Of a stretch of 64,000 nucleotides of DNA, positions 43,386-51,277 are shown piece by piece; position 1 is the stretch's first letter, and every line of letters starts with the position of its first letter. The translations under genes were made by a program, and so were the position numbers. This stretch comes from Sulfitobacter sp. S190 (GTDB lineage: Bacteria > Pseudomonadota > Alphaproteobacteria > Rhodobacterales > Rhodobacteraceae), in the NCBI RefSeq assembly GCF_025141935.1, contig NZ_CP081120.1, forward strand, positions 2,046,001 through 2,110,000. Reading direction: 5' to 3'. Below the pieces are notes generated by a model. The model was not told the origin of the DNA. It made no database searches and saw only the letters and a program-made list of their open reading frames with translations.

Positions 43386-44054
43386 CTAGTGACCGGCAAT
43401 GGCCGAATAGAGCCCGAATGCCCCAACGGCGATCAGGCTGAAGGCCCATAGTAGATCAAGGTTGAACCAGGTACGTGACAGAAATTTGAGACCGAGCCAG
43501 AGGTAAATCACGACCGCAATCACGCCGCCGGCAACCGTCATCGACAGCGTATGCACGGCCGCGACGGCAAAAGCAGTGCCAAGATTGCCCCCCATCAACA
43601 TCTGGGCGGCCTGATGGCCCATGTCATCGGCCGCAATGGCGCAAATCCCTAGATAAATCGGCACCAGCATCAGCCCCGCGCCGTGGGCCATCGCAGCGAG
43701 AAACGACCAGAGAATCAGCCGCGCGGGATGAACCCGTGCCAGAATGCGCGGATGGCGACGGTTGATCAGCAGATAAATCCCCATGCCGATCACCAGAACG
43801 CCTGCGCCGATCCGGATTTCGCGTTCCCAATCGACAAGCACCAGCATCAGCGAGAACGGCAGCAGGATGCCGATCATCGCCACGAAATGCCCCAACGCCA
43901 GCAACCCCAGCGCGCGTGGCAATGCGCGGTGACGCAGCTCCATCAGCGCCGCCGAAACGGCCAACGGCCATCCCATACCGGGATTGATCCCGTGGTACAG
44001 GCCGGAAAAAATGACAGCCCACCAAAGGGCTGTCACGGACGTGGCGTCGATCAT
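43386..44054 (-). CDS. Polytopic membrane protein paired with the SBP56/MtoX-family gene
   Basis: This is a 222-residue protein with six to seven hydrophobic helices. It has conserved-looking polar and glycine features SGLYHGINPGMGWPLAVSAALME near the N-terminus, LALGHFVAM, MAHGAGLMLVPIYLG and AVHTLSMTVAGG. The intramembrane histidines resemble metal-permease (HupE/UreJ, NicO) or TauE-like proteins, but I do not recognise a named family with certainty. It follows the SBP56-family gene by three bases and is clearly co-transcribed. A role in copper supply or product export for that enzyme is an inference. Confidence 0.7.
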   Translation of the reverse strand: MIDATSVTALWWAVIFSGLYHGINPGMGWPLAVSAALMELRHRALPRALGLLALGHFVAMIGILLPFSLMLVLVDWEREIRIGAGVLVIGMGIYLLINRRHPRILARVHPARLILWSFLAAMAHGAGLMLVPIYLGICAIAADDMGHQAAQMLMGGNLGTAFAVAAVHTLSMTVAGGVIAVVIYLWLGLKFLSRTWFNLDLLWAFSLIAVGAFGLYSAIAGH

Positions 44055-44057
44055 CCG

Positions 44058-45458
44058 CTAGACGGACGGATAGCAGAAGCTGTCGGTGGAACAATCGCCC
44101 CCTTCAAGTCGGATCTGGTGCGAGCGCAGCCCTTCGGGAAAGTTGATGTAGAAATCTTGGTTCAGGGTAAGACCGCCGTTTTCCCCCACATCTGCCATCA
44201 CCATCTGCCCGCCTTCGTCGTCGGGGTAGAATTGGTCATCCCACGTCGAATAAAGCGAATTCGTCCAGTAGACCCGCTTGCCGTCGCGGCTGATCTCGAC
44301 CATTTGCGGCCCATAGGCAAAATCCTTGCCATTGGGGTGTTTCGTACCGCGCGCCACACCGCCCAGTTCGACCTTGCCCGCAAGCACCGGGTTCATGGGG
44401 TCGGATACGTCATACTGGTGCATTTCGCCCAGCCCCCAGCACGCGACATAGAGATATTTGTCATCAAGAGACAAATCGATGTCAGTGACAAGCGGTGGCA
44501 CCGCTTCGAAGCCTTGCAAAAGCGGCGGCAGATTTTCGGGCTTTTCGGGCCGCGGGTCGATGGTGATCGTCTTTTTCGCCTGCCATGTCCCGTCGTCGCC
44601 CCGCCACCACGTAAATATGGCACCTTGCAGATTGGTCGTATCCACAACGACACCGCAGAAACCGTAGGATTTGGTCGGGTCGTGCGCGGGCCTGATTTCG
44701 AGCGCCATCTGGTAATTTTCACCAAAATCGATCGTCTGAATGTTCTTGCGTGCGCGCAAATCCCAGAAATGGATCGAGTGGCCGTATTTGTTGCTAAGCA
44801 AATCCTCGGGCACGACCCCGTTTTCGAACTGCGGAGGCAATCCCCACTCGGAGCTGACCATGTAATCCTGCGGCAGGTTCCACCAAAAGTCGTAGTGCTT
44901 GTCCTGTTTGCCGCGGTCCATCTCGTACTGGCCGATGATCTCGAAGGTCTCGCAGTCCATGATGAAAATGCCGGGGGGGCCATCTGTCCCGTCTTCGCCG
45001 CCGCCGCCAAGGCACGACACATAGATGCCTTCCGGGCCGCAGTGGATTGTGTGGGGCCGCGAATACCCTGTCTTGGCAAACAGCTCTTCGGGTTCGATTG
45101 TCTTGTGGATTTTCGCCTTGAGCGGCTCTTTGACGTCGATCACGTAAATCCGCGAGGACCGGATGCCCGGCACAATCAGATAGCGGCGCTCGAGAAAGGC
45201 ATGGCCTGTCAGCGGCGACAGGGACGAGGAACAGGCGTTCCAGCCAAAGTGGTGGAATTCATCACCTTTGTTGGGAACGATCACCTGATGCACGATCTCG
45301 CCGTAGGTGTCCGATCCGGGTTTGAGGTCAATGACCGCAATCCCGTCTGATTGGGACCCGTCGGGGCTGAGCATCACGGTGAAGGCAAAGTTTTCGATTG
45401 GGGCCTGCATGGCCAGCTTCGGTGACGCGTGGAAGGTCGGATCTGGTCTAAGGTTCAT
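44058..45458 (-). CDS. SBP56-family protein, candidate methanethiol oxidase (MtoX-like)
   Basis: This 466-residue beta-propeller protein belongs to the selenium-binding-protein-56 family, whose bacterial members include copper-dependent methanethiol oxidase (methanethiol to formaldehyde, sulfide and hydrogen peroxide). Family landmarks are EFHHFGWNACSS (Cys76 equals the conserved SELENBP1 cysteine), GIRSSRIYVIDV, RPHTIHCGPEGIYVSCLGG, YDFWWNLP, TDIDLSLDDKYLYVACWGLGEMHQYD, TNSLYSTWDDQFYPD and the C-terminal RLEGGDCSTDSFCYP. There is no selenocysteine and no signal peptide. AAGGAGG precedes the ATG. The SCO1/SenC and MauG-type partner genes known from other mtoX loci are absent; instead a membrane-protein gene follows. 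Confidence 0.85.
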   Translation of the reverse strand: MNLRPDPTFHASPKLAMQAPIENFAFTVMLSPDGSQSDGIAVIDLKPGSDTYGEIVHQVIVPNKGDEFHHFGWNACSSSLSPLTGHAFLERRYLIVPGIRSSRIYVIDVKEPLKAKIHKTIEPEELFAKTGYSRPHTIHCGPEGIYVSCLGGGGEDGTDGPPGIFIMDCETFEIIGQYEMDRGKQDKHYDFWWNLPQDYMVSSEWGLPPQFENGVVPEDLLSNKYGHSIHFWDLRARKNIQTIDFGENYQMALEIRPAHDPTKSYGFCGVVVDTTNLQGAIFTWWRGDDGTWQAKKTITIDPRPEKPENLPPLLQGFEAVPPLVTDIDLSLDDKYLYVACWGLGEMHQYDVSDPMNPVLAGKVELGGVARGTKHPNGKDFAYGPQMVEISRDGKRVYWTNSLYSTWDDQFYPDDEGGQMVMADVGENGGLTLNQDFYINFPEGLRSHQIRLEGGDCSTDSFCYPSV

Positions 45459-45890
45459 AAAATTCCTCCTTGTTTGGCTGGTCGCCCCGTTTGCGGGATC
45501 GTCCTATTGGGCCAAATCGAACCGACACAGCGGCAAGTTGGTGCGACAGCGCATAATTGCGCACGCCCTGCAGCAAAGCGGCAGACACCTCAGTGTCCGT
45601 AGGCCATGCCCACGACTGAAAACATCAAAGCGATTCTAAGCAAGGTTAATCGTCCTGTAGGTGCAGGACAGCGGGGCTAGATCCACTTCATGATGCAGCT
45701 GCAAGAAATTGAATTATCTACGTATTTTTGCATCCAGCAAAGGTGAACTGCACCCAACTTCGGGCACCCGCCGCATTTACACGCCGAAAAATGCTATATC
45801 AAACCAAAGCGCATTATTTTCAATTCTCTAGAAGGCGAACCTCACCGTCCGCATCAACTCTCGGCCGACCCGGCGGTTCGAATGATGGCC
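45459..45890. promoter_or_regulatory. 432-base intergenic region with a palindrome upstream of the SBP56 gene
   Basis: I find no gene here. GCGCA-TAAT-TGCGC (45549-45562) is a perfect 14-bp palindrome about 90 bases upstream of the SBP56-family start and could be an operator. GTCCTG-N6-CAGGAC (45652-45669) is a second dyad, possibly a terminator for a transcript or another binding site. The part from about 45690 to 45835 is AT-rich, including ATTGAATTATCTACG and CATTATTTTCAA. The region must hold the promoter of the leftward SBP56/membrane-protein operon and the 3' end signals of the M19-like gene. Confidence 0.5.
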
Positions 45891-46865
45891 TCACGCCATG
45901 GCCGTGAAATTCTCTGCGTAAAATCGGTACCAGTTGCCGCCCATGATCCCTGCGACCTCTTCGTCGTTCAGGCCAATTGCCCGCAAGCCCGCTTCGATTT
46001 GATCAAAGTCACGGTTGTCCTTGAACCATGTCGGCATGGGCGGAAAGCCGGGAGCGGCCGCAGAGCCTTCGCCGTAGTCGATCTCCTTGCTCCAGCGACC
46101 GACGCGCATCCACTCTACGATACTGTCGGGCTGGTCCTGACACAGGTCGGTACCGATCCCCAAATGCTCCGCACCGAATTTTTCCGCCGTGCGCGCGATC
46201 ATTTCGCAAAAACTCTGCAATGTGCAATCGGACTTGTCACGCAGATGGTGGGGATAAACGGAAAAGCCAAGCATACCGCCATTTTCGGTCACCGCACGGA
46301 TCACGTCGTCCCTCTTGTTGCGCAGCGCGGGCGACCATTCATACGGGTTGGCGTGGGTAATTGCGATAGGCCGTTCGGAGAGATCTGCCGCCTCGATGGT
46401 CGAGCGATCGGCAGAATGGCTCATATCGACGACAAGCCCGACACGGTTCATTTCGCGGATGACCTGTTTTCCCATTCGAGTGATGCCGGTGTCCTCGGCC
46501 TCGTAACAGCCTGTGGCGAGCAAGGATTGGTTGTTGTAGGTCAATTGCATAAACCGCGCCCCCAACGTGTGCACGATTTCAACCAGTCCGATATCGTCTT
46601 CGATCGGGCTGGGGTTCTGGAACCCGAAGAATATCGCGGTGCGGCCCGTTTCACGCGCCCTGTCGATGTCGCTGGCCCATTGGCCCTTCATGATCAGGTC
46701 TGGATATTGCTCGAACCAGCGGTTCCACCGCTCGAAGTTCAGCACCGTTTCGCGAAAATTTTCGTGGTAGGCGATGGTCACATGGACAGCATCGACCCGT
46801 CCTTCGCGCATCTGGCGAAAGATTTTCTCGGACCAGTTTGCATACTGTAGATTATCGATCCGCAT
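45891..46865 (-). CDS. M19 dipeptidase-family protein with altered metal site
   Basis: This 324-residue protein is homologous to membrane dipeptidases. It retains QLTYNNQSLLATGCYE, GLVVDMSHSADRST, THANPYEWSPALRNKRDDVIRA and IGTDLCQDQPDS. It lacks the usual N-terminal HxD metal pair: the start reads MRIDNLQYANWSEKIF. The Glu of the bridging position appears as Gln in FFGFQNPSPIEDDIG. It belongs to a distinct subfamily seen, as I recall, in many proteobacteria. Its metal content and reaction cannot be assumed to match the dipeptidase at 16714-17775. The ATG at 46865 follows GGGGA by six bases. Confidence 0.85.
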   Translation of the reverse strand: MRIDNLQYANWSEKIFRQMREGRVDAVHVTIAYHENFRETVLNFERWNRWFEQYPDLIMKGQWASDIDRARETGRTAIFFGFQNPSPIEDDIGLVEIVHTLGARFMQLTYNNQSLLATGCYEAEDTGITRMGKQVIREMNRVGLVVDMSHSADRSTIEAADLSERPIAITHANPYEWSPALRNKRDDVIRAVTENGGMLGFSVYPHHLRDKSDCTLQSFCEMIARTAEKFGAEHLGIGTDLCQDQPDSIVEWMRVGRWSKEIDYGEGSAAAPGFPPMPTWFKDNRDFDQIEAGLRAIGLNDEEVAGIMGGNWYRFYAENFTAMA

Positions 46866-47101
46866 GGCCGGTCCCCGCATATTTGGCAACGCTTTGCTTT
46901 CCGGTCTTCATTCTCGCCTTCCCGGACAGCTTTGCGGACACAACACATCCATTTCCGACCGAAAGCAACCCGCACCGGACTGCCCCAGTACAGCAAAGGG
47001 CCACGCGCGGTACCGCTTTAGGTGCGTTCGAAAAAATAAAGTCGATCAGGTGAACCAACCGGCCCCTACCGCGTTGGTTTTAAAATAACAAAAGGCCTAT
47101 C

Positions 47102-48052
47102 ATGCGAATTTCCCATATCTGTGCACTTCTTCTGGCATCCGGTCCCGCTTTTGCCCTGACACCCGATGACATCACTTCAGCGACCTACGATGGCGGCAGC
47201 CTGCCCGAGGGCCAGTCGGGGGTGACGGTCAAATTGCAGGTGCTGCTCGACCGCGCGGGCGTCTCGCCCGGTGTGATCGACGGCTACAAGGGCGGGATGA
47301 GCGAGAGCGCGTTGCGCGGATTTGAAGAACGCGAGGGTTTCCCCGTCGATGGCACGCTGGACAAAGACGTCTGGGCCGCCTTGGGCGCGGACAGTGCTGC
47401 GCCGATCCTCACGTCATACACCGTCACTGAAGAGGATGCGGCCAACCTGACTGATAAAATCCCTGACAATGTGGCCAAGAAGGCAAAGCTGGACCAATTG
47501 GGATACACCCGTGTCAGCGAAAAGTTGGCCGAGCGGTTCCACATGGACGAGGATTTCCTGCGCGCCTTGAACGAAGGTGCGAGTTTTGCACCGGGATCGA
47601 CCCTCATGGTTACCGATCCCGGCGCGCGGCTTGAGGGAACGGCCGACCGTGTGGAAATCCGCAAATCCGACCGTCGCGCCGTGGCGTTTGATGCCGCAGG
47701 GAATATGCTGACCAGCTATCCTGTCGCGATCGGATCGCAAGAGACCCCGTCGCCTGAAGGTCAGGTAGAGGTCGTCGCCGTCGCGATGGACCCGACCTAC
47801 AGTTATCGACCTGACACGAATTTTGTGGCCGACGGCGTGGAAGAGGCACTGACCCTGCCACCGGGTCCGAATGGTCCGGTGGGAACGGTCTGGATTGATT
47901 TGTCGAAACCCACCTACGGCCTTCACGGGACGGACACCCCCGCCAAACTTTTCGAAAATGACAGTCACGGCTGCGTGCGGTTCTCCAACTGGGATGTGGA
48001 AGAGCTTGCCTTTCTCGTATCTCAGGGCGTTTCCGTCGAATTTGTCGAATGA
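47102..48052 (+). CDS. L,D-transpeptidase (YkuD) with peptidoglycan-binding domain
   Basis: This is a periplasmic enzyme of 316 residues that cross-links peptidoglycan or attaches proteins to it. A signal peptide (MRISHICALLLASGPAFA) is followed by a peptidoglycan-binding-1-like domain (residues 35-95, VKLQVLLDRAGVSPGVIDG) and a LysM-like middle. The C-terminal YkuD domain has its histidine in GLHGT and the catalytic Cys291 in SHGCVRFSNWD. The stop overlaps the start of the extensin-like gene by four bases, suggesting joint action on the wall. AAAGGCC precedes the ATG. Confidence 0.93.
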   Translation: MRISHICALLLASGPAFALTPDDITSATYDGGSLPEGQSGVTVKLQVLLDRAGVSPGVIDGYKGGMSESALRGFEEREGFPVDGTLDKDVWAALGADSAAPILTSYTVTEEDAANLTDKIPDNVAKKAKLDQLGYTRVSEKLAERFHMDEDFLRALNEGASFAPGSTLMVTDPGARLEGTADRVEIRKSDRRAVAFDAAGNMLTSYPVAIGSQETPSPEGQVEVVAVAMDPTYSYRPDTNFVADGVEEALTLPPGPNGPVGTVWIDLSKPTYGLHGTDTPAKLFENDSHGCVRFSNWDVEELAFLVSQGVSVEFVE

Positions 48053-48819
48053 TGCGTTTTTGCGTCATACCCCTGATCTGCGCGGCACCGCTGGCCGCGC
48101 AGGAACTGGCCCCCGACGTGTCCCCTTTGCCCGAGAACAGACCTGCCGCCGAAGCAAGCGCGCCTCCGCCAAAGCCGCAGCCCACGCCTTCGACCGAATT
48201 GGTTTCGGCAGGCGCACGCGATCTTCTGCGGCTGGACGATGAGGCATATGCCACCTGCCTCTCCCAACTTGATGACATGGGCGTGACCTATACCGAAATC
48301 GCCGCGATCATCCCGGAAAACGACCGCGATTGCGGCATCCTGCGCCCCGTCGAGGTGACACAGCTTGAGGGGGATATCGCGATTGAACCCGCAGCGACCC
48401 TGCGATGCCCCACCGCCGTTGCCGTCGCGGCATGGGCCCGCGATTTTGTGGTGCCGGCCAGCCAGCGTCTGGACGATCGCGGCGCGTTGGCGGTCATTGA
48501 AAACGGATCGGGCTATATCTGCAGGCGGCGCAACAACGCCGCCGATGGCAAGCTGTCCGAACATGCGTTTGGCAACGCGATGGATATCATGGGCTTTCGC
48601 TTTGACGAAGGTGCCCCAATTGCGGTCCAGCCGCGCGAAGCCGAAGGGTCAATGGCAGAGGCGTTTCAGGACGCCGTTCGTGCTGCGGCCTGCCTTGAAT
48701 TCTCGACTGTCTTGGGCCCCGGATCAAACGCTGCGCATGACGACCATCTTCATCTCGACATCGTCGCTCGGGGAAGTGGGTACCGGCTGTGCGAACAGGG
48801 TGGTGCCACCACGGACTGA
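48049..48819 (+). CDS. Extensin-like C-terminal domain protein (LAS-type peptidase fold)
   Basis: This is a secreted 256-residue protein. A signal peptide and a proline/alanine-rich linker (residues 20-60, ENRPAAEASAPPPKPQP) precede the extensin-like C domain. Conserved residues include the CR pair in SGYICRRRNN, SEHAFGNAMDIMGF with the H-x6-D metal-ligand spacing of LAS metallopeptidases, and HDDHLHLD with the second and third His. These suggest a zinc D-Ala/L,D- or DD-carboxypeptidase-like activity, although most members are uncharacterised. It is translationally coupled to the L,D-transpeptidase. Confidence 0.85.
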   Translation: MMRFCVIPLICAAPLAAQELAPDVSPLPENRPAAEASAPPPKPQPTPSTELVSAGARDLLRLDDEAYATCLSQLDDMGVTYTEIAAIIPENDRDCGILRPVEVTQLEGDIAIEPAATLRCPTAVAVAAWARDFVVPASQRLDDRGALAVIENGSGYICRRRNNAADGKLSEHAFGNAMDIMGFRFDEGAPIAVQPREAEGSMAEAFQDAVRAAACLEFSTVLGPGSNAAHDDHLHLDIVARGSGYRLCEQGGATTD

Positions 48820-48826
48820 TACGCGC

Positions 48827-49714
48827 CTACCCGTGCGGGACCTTGGCGTCGAACAGACGCTGCAAGGTCTCGCCAAAGGTTTGCGATGCGGCGTTCGTCG
48901 CCTTCTGTCGGGCCATGAAATACCCGAACTCAATACTCAATTCGTCAATCCACGGCACAAGCGCAATTTCTTGCGCCAATTCCGGATCAAGCGAAACTGC
49001 ATCGGCGAACGTATACCCGAGACCCTGATGGACCAATCGGTAGGCGGCCGTTCCGACCGACACCTCGTAGGCGGGTTTTGCCAATCCCTGAACACGGCTG
49101 TCGATCAGGCGGCGCAGCACGGTTGATCCGTCCAGCGCGATATAGGGCACCCCTTTCACGTCGTCGGATGTCAGGACCCTGCGGGCGGCCAATGGATGCG
49201 CGCGCGGGACTGCGACGCACAACCGCGCTGCTCCCAACCGTGTCGGCTCTGGCATTTCGACCGGCAAAGGCAGTGTGGACACGCACAAATCGAAACTTCG
49301 GTGCATGATGCGCCTGCCCAGATCACGGCGCAGCATGATTTCCAGTTTCACCGGTTGGTCCGGAAACCGCTGCGCGAACTCCGCAATCGCGGGCAAGACC
49401 AGCCCGTTCGCCACGCGGGTCTGGGAAACGATACGCAAAGGAGCGGGTCCGCTTTTTCGCATCCGCTCGAAAACCGACGGCAGCTCGTCAATCTGCGCAA
49501 GCAGACTGAGCGCTTCGGGGTAGAACTGCTCGGCCTGCGGTGTCGGAACCAATCGCTTCTGATCCCTGTGGAACAGGGCAACTCCGTACTCCTGTTCCAA
49601 AAGCCCCAATTGCCTGCTGGCCGCGGATTGGCTCAGGTGCATCCTGTCAGCCGCCCGCGCAAGGGTGCCTTCTTCCATGATATAGACAAAGATGCGTAGC
49701 GATCTGAGGTTCAT
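48827..49714 (-). CDS. LysR-family transcriptional regulator
   Basis: This is a 295-residue regulator with the LysR helix-turn-helix at the N-terminus (RIFVYIMEEGTLARAADRMHLSQSAASRQLGLLEQEYGVALF) and an effector domain from residue 90. It is divergent from the TTT transporter/CoA-transferase operon (49839 onward) and probably activates it with the transported acid as coinducer. Dyads typical of LysR sites lie at 49720-49749. It converges with the extensin-like gene with only seven bases between stops. Confidence 0.92.
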   Translation of the reverse strand: MNLRSLRIFVYIMEEGTLARAADRMHLSQSAASRQLGLLEQEYGVALFHRDQKRLVPTPQAEQFYPEALSLLAQIDELPSVFERMRKSGPAPLRIVSQTRVANGLVLPAIAEFAQRFPDQPVKLEIMLRRDLGRRIMHRSFDLCVSTLPLPVEMPEPTRLGAARLCVAVPRAHPLAARRVLTSDDVKGVPYIALDGSTVLRRLIDSRVQGLAKPAYEVSVGTAAYRLVHQGLGYTFADAVSLDPELAQEIALVPWIDELSIEFGYFMARQKATNAASQTFGETLQRLFDAKVPHG

Positions 49715-49719
49715 TGTTC

Positions 49720-49792
49720 CAATTATTCGATTTATGGATGCAATAATTGCGTTTTTTCTAATTTGATTTGCTTGCTACGGTCCAGTCATAAT
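49720..49792 (+). promoter_or_regulatory. LysR dyad and candidate promoter of the second TTT operon
   Basis: CAATTATT (49720-49727) and AATAATTG (49742-49749) are a perfect 8-bp inverted pair. Within the right arm GCAAT-A-ATTGC (49740-49750) makes a second palindrome. A sigma-70-like promoter follows: TTGATT (49763-49768), 18 bases, CATAAT (49787-49792). This would start transcription about 40 bases before the receptor ATG. The region is strongly AT-rich compared with its surroundings. Confidence 0.55.
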
Positions 49793-49838
49793 TTAAAACA
49801 CGCTCCGCTTGCGGGCGTCCTGTCTGTGGGAGGACATC

Positions 49839-50801
49839 ATGAAAAGACGCGATTTTGTGCAGGCCGGCTTTGCGGCAACGGCTCTTGCGGCGGCGGGACC
49901 CGCTTGGGCGGAATGGACACCACGCCGCCCGATCAACGTAATCCTGCCCTATTCGGCAGGGGGCGGTACAGACGCCTTGGCCCGCGCGGCGGCAGCGTCC
50001 GCTGAAGGCATCCTGCCGGTCCCGATGGTGATCGTCAACAAACCCGGATCGTCAGGTATCACCGGTGCGACCGAAGCCGCTGCCGCCCGCCCCGATGGCA
50101 ATACCATGATGGTCACCTCGGCGGGATCGTTCCTGTTGACGTCGATGTTGCGCGACACGGATGTCGACCCGTTCGACAGCTTCGAGATCATTGCGCAGAT
50201 CGGCAATCTGACGCCCGCAGTTATTGTTCCTGCCAACAGCCCGTTTCAGTCGGTGCAGGATCTGGTCGACGCGGCCCGCGCCAACCCCGGCGCGTTGCGG
50301 TGGGCGCACAACGGGCGTGGCGGGTTCCATCAGGTTGCCGGGCAGAGCTTTCTTGACCGCAACGCCCTTGATACGCAGGACGTCCCGTTCAAGGGCGGTG
50401 GTCCGACCCGGGCCGCGGTCATAGGTGAACAGGTGGATTTCGCCTTTGTCGGCATTCAGCAGGCGGCCGGTTTCGAGAACGAGCTGCGCGTATTGGCGCT
50501 GGCAGCACCCGAACGCGACGCCGTGCGCAGCGATGTGCCGACCCTTGCGGAGTTGGGCTTCGACTACGTCGCCGTATCATCACCGATCGTTTTCTTCGCG
50601 CCCAAGGGCACAGATCCCGACATCGTCGAAGGAATGGAAAGCGCGCTCAAGGCGATCACCGAAACCGATCAATTTGCGGGGCTGATGCGCGAGCGCGGCA
50701 ATGTGCCCGCTTTCCTGAACGGTGCCGATACCGAAGCGCGCCTGCGCCGGATGCGCGATGAAACGCAGCCCGTCATCGATGCATTGAAATCGCAGGGATG
50801 A
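49839..50801 (+). CDS. Tripartite tricarboxylate transporter receptor, TctC (Bug) family
   Basis: This is a periplasmic binding protein of 320 residues. The N-terminus MKRRDFVQAG with a following alanine-rich helix looks like a twin-arginine signal, unlike the other TctC protein (37939). Family motifs are PINVILPYSAGGGTDALARA, IVNKPGSSGITGATEAAAARPDGNTMM and VPFKGGGPTRAAVIGEQVDFAFV. GGGAGG precedes the ATG at 49839. It overlaps the small membrane subunit gene by four bases, so no intercistronic hairpin is possible here. Confidence 0.93.
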   Translation: MKRRDFVQAGFAATALAAAGPAWAEWTPRRPINVILPYSAGGGTDALARAAAASAEGILPVPMVIVNKPGSSGITGATEAAAARPDGNTMMVTSAGSFLLTSMLRDTDVDPFDSFEIIAQIGNLTPAVIVPANSPFQSVQDLVDAARANPGALRWAHNGRGGFHQVAGQSFLDRNALDTQDVPFKGGGPTRAAVIGEQVDFAFVGIQQAAGFENELRVLALAAPERDAVRSDVPTLAELGFDYVAVSSPIVFFAPKGTDPDIVEGMESALKAITETDQFAGLMRERGNVPAFLNGADTEARLRRMRDETQPVIDALKSQG

Positions 50802-51274
50802 CGGTGACACCTGAACCGGCCCCTGCCGCGCGCGCCGTGGGCACAGCGTTGATCCTGACCGGCATAGGCGCCACCGCGGCCAGCCTTTCGATCGGGCTTG
50901 ACCAATACGGGCGATGGGGTGCGCGGTATTTTCCGCTCGCAGCGTCCGCTTCCCTGCTCGTGCTGGGCGTCATCGAATTGCGCGCCAGCGCAAAGGACCG
51001 GCGGCTGGACCGGTCCCATCTTGCGGCCATCGCGGGGCTTCTGGCGTTGTCAGTCGCCTATGTCTGGACGATCTCCGCCTTCGGCTATCTCATCGCCACT
51101 GCACTCGCGGCACCTCTCGCCCTGCTGCTGTTCGGCGTGCGATCGGTCGCCGGCCTGTGCGCCGCTTCGGTCCTGTGCCCGCTTGCCTACCATCTGGTAT
51201 TCTTCGTCGGTCTGGGTGTTTTTCCGCCTCTGGGCCGCTGGTTCGACCTGCTTGACCTGATCGGGGGATATTGA
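50798..51274 (+). CDS. Tripartite tricarboxylate transporter small subunit, TctB family
   Basis: This is a four-helix membrane protein of 158 residues (hydrophobic stretches near residues 13-35, 42-62, 77-113 and 117-140) with a TctB-type YGRWGARYFPLAASASLLVLGVIE segment. The N-terminus MTVTPEPAPAAR is cytoplasmic. Overlaps on one side and a three-base gap on the other make it part of a single transporter operon. Confidence 0.88.
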   Translation: MTVTPEPAPAARAVGTALILTGIGATAASLSIGLDQYGRWGARYFPLAASASLLVLGVIELRASAKDRRLDRSHLAAIAGLLALSVAYVWTISAFGYLIATALAAPLALLLFGVRSVAGLCAASVLCPLAYHLVFFVGLGVFPPLGRWFDLLDLIGGY

Positions 51275-51277
51275 CCG

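Noticed and set aside
43683..45350. 555-residue open frame antisense to the SBP56-family gene
   Set aside because: The minus strand encodes a strongly conserved beta-propeller protein. The plus frame has shadow composition.
44058..45458. Selenoprotein
   Set aside because: Despite the family name there is no in-frame TGA. The conserved position is an ordinary cysteine codon.
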